Shown: positions 9,492 through 19,994 of the stretch, piece after piece
Numbering within the stretch: position 1 is the first letter of the stretch
Layout of the letters: every line of letters starts with the position of its first letter
Source: Desulfomonile tiedjei DSM 6799
Lineage (GTDB): Bacteria > Desulfobacterota > Desulfomonilia > Desulfomonilales > Desulfomonilaceae
DNA length: 64,000 nt
Assembly: GCF_000266945.1 (NCBI RefSeq)
Contig: NC_018025.1
Coordinates: 1,488,001 to 1,552,000 of the forward strand
Direction of reading: 5' to 3'
Position numbers and translations under genes: made by a program
The notes under the pieces: model-generated
The model's input: the letters and a program-made list of their open reading frames with translations, nothing else
Database searches by the model: none
What the model was told of the DNA's origin: nothing

Positions 9492-11069
9492 TCATCCAAT
9501 GGATAAGATATCCGATTTGGTTCGCAAAACATCAGGTGCAGGCATTTTGTTCGACCGCATTAACTCTTCAATGGTAGCCATCTCTTTTTCCGTATCATTA
9601 CCGGCAGCGGCGAGGACGCGATTGCCCTTTACGTAGTACGCGACAAATTTCTTGGAAGAGATACTGCCGTGAACGATAATGTCGTCCCAATCCGTTGCAT
9701 GACCGACGTACCGAAAGTAAAGCCCCACCTGAGTCGTCCAGAAGAACGGAATGCTCATGAACGGGATCGCTTTCCCTGTCATCTTATGGCCTGCTATGCG
9801 GCCTTGCTGCTCGGCAGTACGCCAGTGCTCGATCCGGAGCCGTTCGCCGGAATACCAGTATGGAAATGTCGCAATGTCTCCCGCAGCATAGACATGCTCC
9901 CCGGCCTGGAAGTACTCATTTACTGCCACGCTGCCGTCGGCCAACAGGTCCATCCCGTGAATGAAATCCGTCGCAGGTTTTACGCCGACACCCAGAATCA
10001 CCACATCCGCGGGAATCCGTTCCCCACTCTTGAGCAGTACTGTCTCAACTCTTCGCGATCCTTCAAATTTCGAAACAGTTGTGTTGAGCTTAAAGGTAAC
10101 GCCGTTGGCTTCATGGAGTTGCTGAAAGAGAATCCCTATTTCTTTCCCGAAGGGTTTTTCGAAAGGAACTGCATCCGGACCGACAACAGTTACCGCGAGT
10201 TGTCGCTGGCTCAAACTGTATGCGCTTTCTATTCCGATAAAGCTCGACCCCACGATGACTACGTTCCTTATTCCCTGGCAGGCACGTATAATTGCGGAGG
10301 AGTCGTCCCAACTGCGCAACGTGAATATCCCTTCCAACCCTGAACCCGGCACGTCGAGTGTACGTGGGACTCCGCCTGTTGCCACCAGGACCGAATCATA
10401 CTTGAGAGTCCGACCGTCATTAAACGTGATAGTCCTGTCTGCAACTGCAAGGCTTTTTACCGTGCTATCAAGACTGAGCTCAATGTCGCGATCGTTATAA
10501 AACTCTTCGGGACGAAGCGGGAGAGCCGAATCGTCCGATTGCCCTTCAAGGTAGTCTTTGCTGAGTTGCGGACGGTCGTACGGTCGATGGCTTTCCGACG
10601 TTATCATGACGATCCGACCTTTGAACCCGTCTTCTCTGAGGGTTTGAGCAGCCGCATTCCCGGCAGCACCTGCTCCGATTATGGCAAAGACTCGCTCATC
10701 CGCTTTGGAGTCGCGTGCACCTATTTGGGGCGGCCTGCTATCCGGAATTTCTTCGGGAACTTTTACGATCACATTTTCGCCTTCAATTCTCACATCGAAA
10801 GTGAACAGCGAATCCAAGGACGGCGGTTCTTCGAGATCTCCAGTCCGGGAATCATAGCAGGCATGATGCCATGGGCAGACAATTCGTGAGCCGTGGAGAA
10901 TTCCCTCTTCGAGAGGAGCCCCATAATGCGGGCAGGTCTCTCCCAAAGCGTGGATTTTTCCTTCGACTTTGGTGAGTAGGACTTTCTTGTCTTCACTAAT
11001 GGAAAAGGCCTTCATCTGGCCTTCTTGGAAATCGTTCACGTTTGCGACAACAATTTCTTTGAAATTCAT
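9492..11069 (-). CDS. Rieske-domain NAD(P)/FAD-dependent oxidoreductase
   Basis: Two-part redox protein of 525 aa. The N-terminal Rieske domain (about 1-105) has both cluster motifs: CPHYGAP (C46, H48) and CPWHH (C65, H68). The rest is a ferredoxin-reductase-like flavoprotein with FAD motif IIGAGAAGNAAA (about 129), a second NAD site VIVGSSFIGIESA and YAAGDIATFP near the end. This is the arrangement of AIFM3-like proteins. Electron donor and acceptor cannot be told from sequence. AAGGAG precedes the ATG by about 8 bases. It stands alone, between sugar nucleotide genes, in AT-rich flanks. Confidence 0.88.
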   Translation of the reverse strand: MNFKEIVVANVNDFQEGQMKAFSISEDKKVLLTKVEGKIHALGETCPHYGAPLEEGILHGSRIVCPWHHACYDSRTGDLEEPPSLDSLFTFDVRIEGENVIVKVPEEIPDSRPPQIGARDSKADERVFAIIGAGAAGNAAAQTLREDGFKGRIVMITSESHRPYDRPQLSKDYLEGQSDDSALPLRPEEFYNDRDIELSLDSTVKSLAVADRTITFNDGRTLKYDSVLVATGGVPRTLDVPGSGLEGIFTLRSWDDSSAIIRACQGIRNVVIVGSSFIGIESAYSLSQRQLAVTVVGPDAVPFEKPFGKEIGILFQQLHEANGVTFKLNTTVSKFEGSRRVETVLLKSGERIPADVVILGVGVKPATDFIHGMDLLADGSVAVNEYFQAGEHVYAAGDIATFPYWYSGERLRIEHWRTAEQQGRIAGHKMTGKAIPFMSIPFFWTTQVGLYFRYVGHATDWDDIIVHGSISSKKFVAYYVKGNRVLAAAGNDTEKEMATIEELMRSNKMPAPDVLRTKSDILSIG

Positions 11070-11117
11070 AATAATTCTCCTTGTTATATAATAATTTCCA
11101 GTAAGTTCAGAGTGTTT

Positions 11118-11141
11118 ATTGAAATTTCGACGTAATTCAAT
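11118..11141. promoter_or_regulatory. Imperfect palindrome upstream of the Rieske/FAD gene
   Basis: ATTGAAATTTCGACGTAATTCAAT is a 24-bp imperfect inverted repeat (outer ATTGAA/TTCAAT) about 50 bases before the gene start, in AT-rich DNA. It is a candidate operator for redox or nutrient control. No matching known box is recognised, so this is only suggestive. Confidence 0.3.
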
Positions 11142-11246
11142 ATCTGTAAAATAGTATTAGCCTTTATAGTTTATGCAATGAAATCATTGAGTTTAATTTA
11201 TAGTACACTACAAAGTGCATGAAGCAATGTTTGGGAACACCATTTG

Positions 11247-12320
11247 CTAAAGCAAATCGCCATACCCGCGTGCAACAAGCAAATCCTGTAGCTTCTTAAC
11301 ATCTTGGGCTTTGTCTTTGCGACATACAAGCAGTGCGTCGGGAGTGTCCACAATAATGAGATCGTCTACTCCCAACAGGACAGTAAGTTTGTGGGGAGAA
11401 GATACGACGCATTTCAACGATTCGACGCACAAGGCCGAACCATTCACCGTGTTGCCGCAATCATCGTCGGACCACACGCCATGAAGAGAAGACCAACACC
11501 CCACATCGTTCCATTGCACATCCATGGGTATGGTAAGCACTTTGGGGGCTTTTTCCATTATCCCGTAATCGATGGAGATGCTTTGCATGTCTGGGTACAC
11601 GTTGTGGAGAGCCTCGGCTTCTCCGGGGGTGTTCAGCGCATGAAAGATTGACTCCATTGCTTCTGCGATTGCAGGCAAATGTTCTCGAAATGCATCAATG
11701 ATGGTGGAGACTTTCCAAATGAACATTCCGCTGTTCCAGAGAAAACCTCCTTCTTTGAGGTACTGTTCTGCAGTGGAAAGGTCCGGTTTTTCCACAAAAC
11801 ACTGCACCTGAAAAGCATTCACTCCTTTCAGACCCTGGATCTGAGCCCCTAACTTCAAATAACCGTATCCCGTTTCCGGCCGATTGGGGACAACGCCCAA
11901 TGTTATGAGACGATCGTCTGCAAATGCTACGTCACATGCTGTCTTGATTATGGTGCGGAAAGTCTCTTCGTCCCCTATGAGATGATCGGCAGGAAGCACT
12001 GCCATCACAGCTTCCGGATCCTGTTTTAATACTTTGTATGCGGCCAAGGCGATGCATGGTGCAGTATTTCTTGCGAGGGGTTCTTCAATTATCTTTTCCG
12101 GCGTGAGTTCGGGTATTTCGCATCTGATTTGCTCAGCACACACCTGTGCGGCGACAATCATCGTATTTTGCGGCGACACAAGCGGAGCAATCCTGTCCAC
12201 CGTAGCCCGTATCATGGACTTTTGACCGCAAATCGAGAGCAACTGTTTCGGCTTGGTTTGCCTGCTTTCCGGCCAAAAGCGGGTGCCGCTGCCGCCGGCC
12301 ATAATAACGCAATGGAGCAT
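11247..12320 (-). CDS. manC: Mannose-1-phosphate guanylyltransferase
   Basis: Makes GDP-mannose from mannose-1-P and GTP. The nucleotidyltransferase signature MAGGSGTRFWPESR (residues 7-20) is followed by PKQLL and, further on, the sugar-binding FVEKPD and LWNSGMFIW. At 357 aa it is the short, single-domain form without the phosphomannose isomerase domain of AlgA-type enzymes. An AAGGA site precedes the ATG. It follows the UDP-glucose pyrophosphorylase gene by 133 bases and lies in the same block as the phosphohexomutase, together giving GDP-mannose and UDP-glucose for surface glycans. Confidence 0.93.
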   Translation of the reverse strand: MLHCVIMAGGSGTRFWPESRQTKPKQLLSICGQKSMIRATVDRIAPLVSPQNTMIVAAQVCAEQIRCEIPELTPEKIIEEPLARNTAPCIALAAYKVLKQDPEAVMAVLPADHLIGDEETFRTIIKTACDVAFADDRLITLGVVPNRPETGYGYLKLGAQIQGLKGVNAFQVQCFVEKPDLSTAEQYLKEGGFLWNSGMFIWKVSTIIDAFREHLPAIAEAMESIFHALNTPGEAEALHNVYPDMQSISIDYGIMEKAPKVLTIPMDVQWNDVGCWSSLHGVWSDDDCGNTVNGSALCVESLKCVVSSPHKLTVLLGVDDLIIVDTPDALLVCRKDKAQDVKKLQDLLVARGYGDLL

Positions 12321-12453
12321 ATACCGTCCTTCACGAATTCATTTTCAAAGCGTCGCCACTTGTGCCTACATTTCAAAACGAACTATAGGAGTATGCCTTC
12401 ATAGTAAGGTTCAGGTCATCTTTCTGTAAAGGTTTAAGACCGCGATTGCACTA

Positions 12454-13839
12454 CTATGGGTATTTTCCTTCAGCCAACGAGGTCCCCTTGGGAATATGAA
12501 AAACGGTTCCGTCAGGGACTTTAATTTCCACCCTGCCGTTGATGGTAATGTCCCTTCCGAAAAAAGCGGAACCGAACACCTCAAGAGAATGCGCATTCAC
12601 CAGTGAGATAGAGGAGGAATCTTCGAACCGACTGAGCAAGTGGTCCGGAGAGTCCACGAAATTCGACGAGAAAAAGACGTTTGGCCTAAGCGGCAAACAT
12701 TCGGCCCTGGAAGGATTTTTCCGAATGCGAGCCATGGTGTCCAGGATGCATGCATCCGATTGGAGAACGAACAGATCGCTGGTTTTCTTTGTCGGAAAAA
12801 AACGATCTCGGCCGACCCTTAAGCCACGAGCACCCGGGAATGACCCGATTGCCGATCCCATTGCCGTTTCGAGTTGAATCACCGGCCTCCCTGCAATGTT
12901 TTTCCTATTGCGGATGAGCGGTAATTTCAGGTCGCCTTCGTTCAGTATTCGATCCAGCGCGGGAAGATCTACCCATACATTGTTCGTGTTGAATACTTGG
13001 AATCGTCGTATGTCCATGAACAGATCGCGCTCCGCGGGGTTCACCTGAGCGATTTCCAGGAGATCGAGTCGATTATTCTGCAATACGAGTGTTCCACCCT
13101 TGCGATCCGATTCGGTCCGATCGGTCACTTCCAGGAGGAACTCAATTCCTTGATTCTCCATGAGCGCGGGTATCCACGGATCCACGCATGCAGCCAAATT
13201 GTCCAGGTTGGATATGAACGCCCATCGAAATCCGCTTCTGATCAGATCCTGGAGGATACCAGACCGTTTGAGGCTCAGATAAATGTCTCCATGTCCCGGA
13301 GGAGCCCAGTCTTCGTCCGTGCCGGTATCCAGTGGAGCAAGGGAATCCTCCACCAACCGAGGTACCTGATTTTGGATAAACGTTCTCGGAGGGTTCCTTT
13401 TCCCCGCGATAATTCTGGCAGTGGCGGCATCGGTGAAGAAACTATTCATGAAGATGAGTGGAAGATCTACCCCCCATTTCCAGAAACACGCATCCATCTG
13501 AGCGAGGATGATTTCAAGATACGTCAATCCGTCTTTGGCTTTGAGGATCCCTTTCGGAACCCTGCCACCCATCGTGGTGGCGCGGCCTCCGTTCAATTTT
13601 ATGACCGCGACGTGCCTTAGAAGCTCTTTTCCCGCTTTTGTCAATTCTTGAATGTCGTCTCCGGTCGGATCCAGAACAAACTCGGAGGTCGGTGCACAGA
13701 GTCCATCGAGAGGTACGTAGTCCGATTTTTCCTCCACAACCTGACGAACCATGCGCAAGAAGTGTTCCTCGATGTCGAGTTCAATTGCGCGACCCCTCAT
13801 TTTCTTTCTGATAAGCTCTACTGGAATGTCGCGCTTCAT
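12454..13839 (-). CDS. UTP--glucose-1-phosphate uridylyltransferase, UGP2/eukaryotic-type family
   Basis: Makes UDP-glucose. The family's nucleotide loop is visible as KLNGGRATTMGGRVPKG (about residues 80-96), with later conserved blocks MNSFFTD, PPGHGDIY, FISNLDNLAA and FNTNNVWVDL. This is the UDPGP (UGP2) fold, unrelated in detail to bacterial GalU. At 461 aa it is a normal length. The loop carries RA where LG is usual (GGLGT), a small deviation worth noting but common enough that activity is still expected. First gene of the pair with manC. Confidence 0.9.
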   Translation of the reverse strand: MKRDIPVELIRKKMRGRAIELDIEEHFLRMVRQVVEEKSDYVPLDGLCAPTSEFVLDPTGDDIQELTKAGKELLRHVAVIKLNGGRATTMGGRVPKGILKAKDGLTYLEIILAQMDACFWKWGVDLPLIFMNSFFTDAATARIIAGKRNPPRTFIQNQVPRLVEDSLAPLDTGTDEDWAPPGHGDIYLSLKRSGILQDLIRSGFRWAFISNLDNLAACVDPWIPALMENQGIEFLLEVTDRTESDRKGGTLVLQNNRLDLLEIAQVNPAERDLFMDIRRFQVFNTNNVWVDLPALDRILNEGDLKLPLIRNRKNIAGRPVIQLETAMGSAIGSFPGARGLRVGRDRFFPTKKTSDLFVLQSDACILDTMARIRKNPSRAECLPLRPNVFFSSNFVDSPDHLLSRFEDSSSISLVNAHSLEVFGSAFFGRDITINGRVEIKVPDGTVFHIPKGTSLAEGKYP

Positions 13840-13986
13840 TCATTCCCCCGCAGAATAATATTCTTGTTGGACCAAGAACCGGCAGCAATCATTCTCTTTT
13901 AGTAAACCTTTCCTTGATTGCATGACAACGCGTGCATTCGAAATGGATCACCGTTCCCAAGAAGACATATGTATGTGGAGTACAGT

Positions 13987-14274
13987 TTATTCTTGATTCT
14001 TTTTTTTCGCTAGTTCTCTTGCCTGTTCAATAAGCTCAATCAGCGTAACAATTTTGGGTGCAGGATGCTCCAAGAAAGCTTTTTCAAATTGTTCCGGTGA
14101 GAGAATATTTCGGAAGAACTTTTCTGCGTCGAATTGCTCGAACCAGCAGTGGATCGCCTTGTGGCACGGTAAAGCCCCCCGTTCGACTTTGCAGTACGCG
14201 AACGTCACCGGTCCGCCCAGTCTGGGGCATCGGATCTGCTTGTCTTCGTACGGTGTCTCCACAAATTCAGTCAT
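13987..14274 (-). CDS. Small Cys/His-rich protein of unknown function
   Basis: A 95-aa protein with CPRLGGPVTFAYC, then ALPCHKAIHCW, a spacing of Cys and His that could bind zinc or an iron-sulfur cluster, and a charged C-terminal helix ending KKKNQE. I do not recognise the family. I start at the ATG at 14274 because the in-frame ATG 11 codons earlier falls inside the loop of the trpB terminator hairpin (14287-14315). No strong ribosome site is visible. It sits just downstream of trpB on the same strand. Confidence 0.6.
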   Translation of the reverse strand: MTEFVETPYEDKQIRCPRLGGPVTFAYCKVERGALPCHKAIHCWFEQFDAEKFFRNILSPEQFEKAFLEHPAPKIVTLIELIEQARELAKKKNQE

Positions 14275-14280
14275 GTTTGT

Positions 14281-14315
14281 GTAAAAGGGGAGAGATCCGG
14301 ACAGCATCTCTCCCC
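14281..14315 (-). terminator. Intrinsic terminator of trpB
   Basis: On the minus strand GGGGAGAG (14315-14308) pairs with CTCTCCCC (14294-14287) around a 13-base loop and is followed by TTTTAC. It starts 10 bases after the trpB stop. It lies immediately before the small Cys-rich gene, so that gene would depend on read-through or its own start. Confidence 0.75.
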
Positions 14316-14324
14316 GGGGAAATG

Positions 14325-15707
14325 CTACCCGAGAGCAGGTTTGGGGAATCCGTCAAGTGCCTTGAGTGCTTCCTGGATCGCTTCCTGAGGCAACTCGTAA
14401 TCGAACAGTTTGCCCTGGAAGTAAGCATCGTAAGCCGCAAGGTCTACGAGGCCGTGGCCACTCCAGTTCACCAGAATGGTCTTTTCTCTACCTTCTTCTT
14501 TGGCTTTTTGTGCTTCCTGGAAAACCGCTGCCAGTGCGTGACATGTTTCAGGAGCGCTGATGAATCCCTCAGTCCTGGCCCACGTTACTCCTGCCGCAAA
14601 GGTTTCCAGTTGTCTCACTGCACGCGGCTCGATAAGGCCGTCCAGTACCAGTTGGCTGACGAGCGGGGCCATGCCGTGATAGCGCAATCCACCGGCATGA
14701 ATGGGTTCGGGAACGAATGAGTGCCCCAGTGTGTGCATGGGAAGGAGAGGAGTCATCTGAACAGTATCCCCGAAATCGTAGGTGAAGACTCCCTTTGTCA
14801 TGGTCGGGCACGAAGCGGGTTCCACGGCTATAATGTCGATTTTCTTTCCCGCAATCTTGTCACGGATAAACGGGAACGCGCATCCGGCAAAATTGCTGCC
14901 TCCACCCGCACAACCAATTACGATATCAGGGTAGTCTCCAGCCATCGCAAGCTGCTTTTGAGCTTCCAGCCCTATGATGGTCTGGTGCAGCATGACATGA
15001 TTCAACACGCTTCCGAGAGAGTAGCGCGTTGGAGGCCGCCCCATTGCTTCGCTCGTGACAGCATCTTCCACTGCTTCGCTAATGGCTATGCCGAGACTGC
15101 CCGGAGAGTTGGGGTCCATTGCCAGAATTTTCCGGCCCGCTTCGGTTTCCGTGCTGGGAGAAGGTATGCAGGTTCCGCCCCATGTGTTCATCATGAGCCT
15201 ACGATAGGGCTTTTGCTCGTAGCTCACCCGCACCATATATACTTTCGCTTCCAACCCGAACTGATTGCATGCGAAACTGAGAGCGCTTCCCCACTGACCT
15301 GCTCCGGTTTCAGTCGCAATTCTCTTGATACCGAAGACTTTGTTGTAATAAACCTGAGGAATTGCCGTATTCGGTTTGTGACTTCCTGCGGGACTAACGC
15401 CTTCATTTTTATAGTAAATCTTGACCGGACAGTTTAGAAATTTCTCGAGTTTTTCTGCACGATACAACGGAGTGGGACGCCAGAGCAGCAGCTTATCCAG
15501 AACTTCATCGGGAATATCTATCCATCTTTCCTGACTGACTTCCTGTTCGATGAGATTCATCGGAAAAACCGGCGCCAGATCCTGCGGACCTACAGGCTGA
15601 CCTGTTCCCGGATGAAGAGGGGGCTGCATAGGAGTCGGCATGTCTGCAGCAATATTGTACCACTGCCTGGGAATCTCGTCTTCGTGGAGAAAAAATTTAA
15701 TCGGCAT
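14325..15707 (-). CDS. trpB: TrpB2-type tryptophan synthase beta chain
   Basis: PLP enzyme condensing indole with serine to form tryptophan. The long N-terminal extension (WYNIAADMP...[22 protein letters not shown]) and 460-aa length mark the TrpB2 branch rather than the shorter TrpB1. The PLP lysine lies in GSHKPNTA, and the phosphate-binding glycine loop is [16 protein letters not shown] stands about 6 bases before the ATG. No trpA or other trp gene adjoins, which is common for TrpB2; it may salvage indole or work with a remote TrpA. Confidence 0.93.
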   Translation of the reverse strand: MPIKFFLHEDEIPRQWYNIAADMPTPMQPPLHPGTGQPVGPQDLAPVFPMNLIEQEVSQERWIDIPDEVLDKLLLWRPTPLYRAEKLEKFLNCPVKIYYKNEGVSPAGSHKPNTAIPQVYYNKVFGIKRIATETGAGQWGSALSFACNQFGLEAKVYMVRVSYEQKPYRRLMMNTWGGTCIPSPSTETEAGRKILAMDPNSPGSLGIAISEAVEDAVTSEAMGRPPTRYSLGSVLNHVMLHQTIIGLEAQKQLAMAGDYPDIVIGCAGGGSNFAGCAFPFIRDKIAGKKIDIIAVEPASCPTMTKGVFTYDFGDTVQMTPLLPMHTLGHSFVPEPIHAGGLRYHGMAPLVSQLVLDGLIEPRAVRQLETFAAGVTWARTEGFISAPETCHALAAVFQEAQKAKEEGREKTILVNWSGHGLVDLAAYDAYFQGKLFDYELPQEAIQEALKALDGFPKPALG

Positions 15708-16012
15708 CCGTGTTCCTCCTGAGGTGTGATTGAAAACCTTGTACCTGCAATCGTGCAGGGCTACCGGTCAAAACTGAAATTCTGACCGGATTTCATTCCA
15801 GGGAGTTTGCACCCGTGAAACCGGAACAGTTATGCGAGATAGAATTCAATTCGTTTGCCGAAATATGGATGATTCCACAGGATTCGTTGTGGCGACAATA
15901 TTCATTCATATTACTTTCAAACGAAGTCTCTCGCAAGCATTTTCATAACATGTCGATATAAAGGCATTTCTAAAAGCTTCGCGGGGGCATTAATTGGAAA
16001 GCTTCAGTGCAA
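15708..16012. other. Intergenic region between metG and trpB
   Basis: About 300 bases without a supportable gene. Two weak inverted repeats are visible (CCTGCAATCGTGCAGG near 15747, CCGGTCAAAACTGAAATTCTGACCGG near 15764); the second, with 7-8 bp arms, could be a transcription-control hairpin in the trpB leader. I see no leader peptide rich in Trp codons and no T-box. Confidence 0.35.
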
Positions 16013-18028
16013 TCATCTAATGAGCGACCCCGGGGCAACCGATTCATCGAGTGCACACAAGACAATTCCGTTCGCACCTGAAGCGGCAAGTACCATACCT
16101 TCACTTACGCCGAACCGCATTTTCCGAGGTTTCAGATTTGCCACGACGACAACCGAACGACCTACCACCTCTTCGGGGTTGTACGACGATCGTATCCCCG
16201 CAAAAACGGTGCGTGTCTCTACGCCGAGATCGACGGTCAGCTTCAGAAGCTTGTCCGAGCCTTCCACGGCTTCTGCTGCTACAACTTTGCCCGCACGAAG
16301 GTCAACTTTGGAAAAATCTTCTATCGTGACTTCCTCTTTGAACTCCGGGACAGGCGAAGGAGCAGCTTTTGATGTGATAACACCGAGATCTGCACGGCTT
16401 GCTTCAATGAGTTTGTCCATAGCACCCGGTTCCAGACGATCGACTAATTTTTCAAATTGTCGGATCTCACGGTTCTCCAGGTCAAACGTGGCATCTTGCC
16501 AGGTGAGCTTGTCTACGCCGAGGATTTGTTCCAGTTGCTCGCAATATGCGGGCAGTATGGGCTTGAGAAGCACTGTTATTACTTTTATGCAGTTCGCTGC
16601 GAAAGTCAGGTCATTGCGTGCGCGCTCCGGATTTTCCTTGATTGTAGTCCATGGAGCATTCTGCTGAACGTAATTGTTAGCTATGTCCGAAATGGAAAGA
16701 ATGCTGCGGGTGGCCATCCCGAAACGCAAGTTCCCGTAATCTTCGAAAGCCTTATCAACGAGAGAATGTACTTCCGGTATGAGTTCCTTCGCTGCCTCCG
16801 GTACAATTCCAAGTCTCGACGCAAGCCTTTTGTTCAGGAATCCCACCGTACGACTTACCAGGTTGGTGATGTTGTTGACCAACTCCGCATTGGTGCGATT
16901 GACGAATTCTTCGATGTGAAGATCGAGATCGTCAATGGTGTTGCTCAATTTCGTTGCGTAGTAATACCGCAAATACCATGGATTCAAGTGATCAGCAAAG
17001 CTTCTCGCTGTAATGAACGTCCCGCGGCTCTTGGACATTTTGCGTGAATCCACGGTGAGGAAGCCATGCACGTGAACTGCCGTGGGCAGCCTGTAATTTG
17101 CCGCTCTGAGCATGGCAGGCCAGAAAAGTGTATGGAAATAGGCAATGTCTTTACCTATGAAATGATGAATTTCCACTTCGGAATCGGGGTCCAGCCAGTA
17201 CTCTTCGACCGTGCAAGTCTTCTTTGCACTGCAATAATGTTCCGTAGCTGCTATGTAGCCGATGGGAGCGTCAAGCCATACGTAGAAGTATTTGTCTTCC
17301 TCGCCGGGTATGCGAAAACCGAAATAAGGGCCATCCCGCGAGATATCCCAGTCCTGAAGCCCCTGGTCTATCCAATTGCGGACAAAAGCGACTACTTCAC
17401 TCTGGAGTCGTTCGTTTTCTGAAGTCCAATCTACGAGAAATTCAGAAAAATCCTTGAGTTGAAAGAAAAAGTGCTTTGAAGTGCGTAGAGACGGCACGGC
17501 TCCGCAAATGGCGCAACGAGCGTTCGCAAGCTCGGTAGGGCGGTACGTGGCTCCGCATGACTCGCACACATCCCCGTACTGATCTTCGGTACCACACTTG
17601 GGACAGGTTCCCTTGATATATCTGTCAGGGAGAAATCTACCGCAGGATTCGCAGTAATACTGCTCTATGTCCCTTGTTACGATGTGACCTTTATCCCTGG
17701 CTCTGAAAAAGATCGTCTCCGAGTGCTTCTGATTTTCAGGGGAATCGGTGGTATAGAACTCGTCAAAACCGATTTCAAACCGGGCGAAATCTTCGCGATG
17801 CCTGGAATGAAATTCGCTGACGAGCTGTTCGGGGCTGATTCCTCGCTTCGAGGCATTGATTTCTATAGGTGTTCCGTGGGCGTCGGATGCACACATATAA
17901 ATGACATTATTCCCTACAAGCTTTTGAAATCTTACATAAATATCCGTCTGGATGTATTCGACGAGATGTCCGATATGTATATCGCCGTTCGCATAAGGAA
18001 GAGCGCTGGTTACCAGGATTTTTCGCAA
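16013..18028 (-). CDS. metG: Methionyl-tRNA synthetase with C-terminal tRNA-binding domain
   Basis: Class I synthetase charging tRNA-Met. HIGH appears as HIGH in NGDIHIGHL (residues 18-21) and KMSKS in [11 protein letters not shown]. Two zinc knuckles are intact (CESC...CPKC and CESC...CAIC). The last ~105 residues are an EMAP/Trbp111 OB-fold domain ([16 protein letters not shown]...[23 protein letters not shown]), which aids dimerisation and tRNA binding. At 671 aa this is the long form. The start codon is TTG, with AGGAGAGG just upstream. Confidence 0.95.
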   Translation of the reverse strand: MRKILVTSALPYANGDIHIGHLVEYIQTDIYVRFQKLVGNNVIYMCASDAHGTPIEINASKRGISPEQLVSEFHSRHREDFARFEIGFDEFYTTDSPENQKHSETIFFRARDKGHIVTRDIEQYYCESCGRFLPDRYIKGTCPKCGTEDQYGDVCESCGATYRPTELANARCAICGAVPSLRTSKHFFFQLKDFSEFLVDWTSENERLQSEVVAFVRNWIDQGLQDWDISRDGPYFGFRIPGEEDKYFYVWLDAPIGYIAATEHYCSAKKTCTVEEYWLDPDSEVEIHHFIGKDIAYFHTLFWPAMLRAANYRLPTAVHVHGFLTVDSRKMSKSRGTFITARSFADHLNPWYLRYYYATKLSNTIDDLDLHIEEFVNRTNAELVNNITNLVSRTVGFLNKRLASRLGIVPEAAKELIPEVHSLVDKAFEDYGNLRFGMATRSILSISDIANNYVQQNAPWTTIKENPERARNDLTFAANCIKVITVLLKPILPAYCEQLEQILGVDKLTWQDATFDLENREIRQFEKLVDRLEPGAMDKLIEASRADLGVITSKAAPSPVPEFKEEVTIEDFSKVDLRAGKVVAAEAVEGSDKLLKLTVDLGVETRTVFAGIRSSYNPEEVVGRSVVVVANLKPRKMRFGVSEGMVLAASGANGIVLCALDESVAPGSLIR

Positions 18029-18131
18029 GAGTCCTCTCCTGTGCTGTTGAGTAAAAAGTTCGGCCTTTCAAGAAGGAAGGCGGGAATAGAAGATCGCTTG
18101 AAATCCGGAAATCCGAATTCGGCGTTATCAG

Positions 18132-18542
18132 CTATTCCTTTTCGATCTGGAGCGCCTCCAGGTTAGGATCCTTCTCTTCATCGATTTTGAACACCTTGGC
18201 TTTCATTACAATGGTGTCCATTTCCTTAAGGCTGTTCAGAATACCTGCTTTTTCTTTTTTCATCCAGACTTTGTCCAGGGTGATGTAGCTGACCCGGTCT
18301 GCAATGATGAAATTTACGTAATCATCGCCCAGAGGGCAGGGGAGATCCCCCTTCTTGTAGAATCGTACGGCAAAAACAATTTCTTTGTCTAAATACTTTG
18401 CGGGAGCATCTGCCAGCTTAACAATAGTGAGCTCCTCATCAAGACTCCGGTGCATCCCGCCCTTGACGAGCTTGGACAGGCCGCACCCACAAAGGAGTAG
18501 TGCAGGAACACACAACAGTGCAAGGTATTTGTGAAGAATCAT
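18132..18542 (-). CDS. Predicted lipoprotein of unknown function
   Basis: A 136-aa protein with a short charged start, a hydrophobic stretch (LALLCVPALLLC) and a lipobox-like LLCGC, so it should be lipid-anchored after cleavage at the Cys. The mature part has a beta-rich pattern (EIVFAVRFYKKGDL, VNFIIADRVSYITL, IVMKAKVFKI) that could form a small barrel, but no family is recognised. An in-frame TTG three codons earlier is also possible. It is upstream of metG on the same strand, about 100 bases away. Confidence 0.7.
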   Translation of the reverse strand: MILHKYLALLCVPALLLCGCGLSKLVKGGMHRSLDEELTIVKLADAPAKYLDKEIVFAVRFYKKGDLPCPLGDDYVNFIIADRVSYITLDKVWMKKEKAGILNSLKEMDTIVMKAKVFKIDEEKDPNLEALQIEKE

Positions 18543-18551
18543 GCCCCTCAA

Positions 18552-19497
18552 ATTCTTTCGAAATACTAAATGGGCAGGGCCACAAAATAAACTGCAGGTT
18601 TAGAAAAGTCAAACAAAAATCAAATTAATCGGGTCATTTCAGGTCTACGCGTTGGATGCGCGCACGGTTTTTTTCCATCGAAAAAAGTTCTGGAATGCCT
18701 TTGGTTGTAAAATTCAGTCGTTATCTAGCATAGTTATGTGAGACCCTCCTCTAAAAGGCGCTTATCAGGGAGTTTGAAAAAGAAATCAGTGGAACTCACA
18801 ACAATTGACAATAACACGTGCAGGTGATAAGAAGCGAGATATGGATGCTGATACGCATTCATAGGCCTCTCAATGAGAATTGCCCAAGGTTCTCGGGACC
18901 CGAAAGTTTGATCCGAATTCCCCGGCAACATAGTTCAAATACTAAAACGTTTCGGACAGGGGCTTGAATCCCCAACAAATTTCTTGTCGTCCGCCTTTGA
19001 AGATTGAACTTTTGCAGATCTCGGATGTCCTGACTAAGACAGGAGACGGAACCCGGCCTTATAAAATTTCAGTCTTTCCGAACGAATGATTGAGGGCGGT
19101 TGTCAATAATAACAGACGACTCCGGCTCCATGTCAAAACCAACGCTGTTCAGGCTTTTGGCTGAACCTATCGGCTCATAAAATTAGTAGATACAGATGCC
19201 GATCTTGATAGCGTGAGTTCGTTTCCCAAGATAATGGACTAAGCCGGCTACTCCGTGTGGAATGCGGAGAGCGAATCCGACGTAACCGATTACATGGGTG
19301 CTGTGATCAGGGCTACCGCACTGATACGGCTGTTTGGCTGTCCGGTTTACTGTGTAGAGATACACGGAAAACTGAAAATATATTGACAATATTGCGCTGG
19401 CCGAATATAGACCCAATCTCACAAATGAATGGAGAAAACTTTGATCAGGGAGAACGCAAAACAGAAGAGGGCTGTAAGAAGCCAAGGAGGGAATGCT
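18552..19497. other. Long region without a recognisable gene
   Basis: Nearly 950 bases with no convincing coding sequence; the open frames here lack ribosome sites and protein-like composition. One short hairpin (TCCTGACTAAGACAGGA near 19027) is visible. A T-arm-like stem-loop near 18960 was examined and rejected as a tRNA. It may hold the promoters for the divergent genes on either side. Confidence 0.4.
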
Positions 19498-19689
19498 TTG
19501 GAAAGATGCAAAACGTGCGGCAAAGAGTACACCGCAAATCAGACCATGACGTACTCCGTGTACGGTTATTGTTCCTGGGAGTGCCTCATGAACAAAAACA
19601 CCAAGCGCGGTAACTCAAATCGACCCAATCGCAAGAATTCGGGTGTTCGCGAAGTAGGATCGCGATCGAAATGGGCTCAGAATTACTAA
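19498..19689 (+). CDS. Small treble-clef-like zinc-finger protein
   Basis: A 63-aa basic protein with CKTCGKEY near the start and YCSWECLMN about 24 residues on: two CxxC/CxxxC knuckles typical of small zinc ribbons or treble clefs. The C-terminal half is rich in Arg, Asn and Ser. I choose a TTG start because AAGGAGG lies 7 bases before it and no in-frame ATG has a comparable site. Function unknown; a nucleic-acid or ribosome-related role is only a guess from size and charge. Confidence 0.65.
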   Translation: MERCKTCGKEYTANQTMTYSVYGYCSWECLMNKNTKRGNSNRPNRKNSGVREVGSRSKWAQNY

Positions 19690-19994
19690 TTGCTTTTTTT
19701 TGAGTTGAGATCACATTATTATGTGAAGAATCCGGCCCCGGATTCAATCAGAGCGGAAGGCTTGATTTTTATTTGCGTGTCTTAGCAGAGGCTGCGTCCG
19801 AAAGCGGAGATTACAAATAAAGACAATCCCGGGGAAGCGCAAGTTGCCTGAACGAAAAGGCTTGATTCTGTAGGTTTGTCTGTCGTCTGCCCCTCTTTGC
19901 GGGGCGCGATTCAACCCTACTGCGAGTCTTTGTGCCTCCTGTAAAGGAGCGTTCACCTCTGCGCTCGAATAGAAGCAATAAAAGGAAAAAGACC

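Noticed and set aside
9163-9636. Shared peptide-like string (PPLRTA.PDFASET) in frames at 9300 and 27090
   Set aside because: Comes from the same 156-bp repeat in both places; no start or ribosome site, so the similarity is at the DNA level.
18950-18985. T-arm-like stem-loop GGGGCTTGAATCCCC suggesting a tRNA
   Set aside because: The loop does not match the T-loop consensus and no acceptor, D-arm or anticodon arm can be paired around it.
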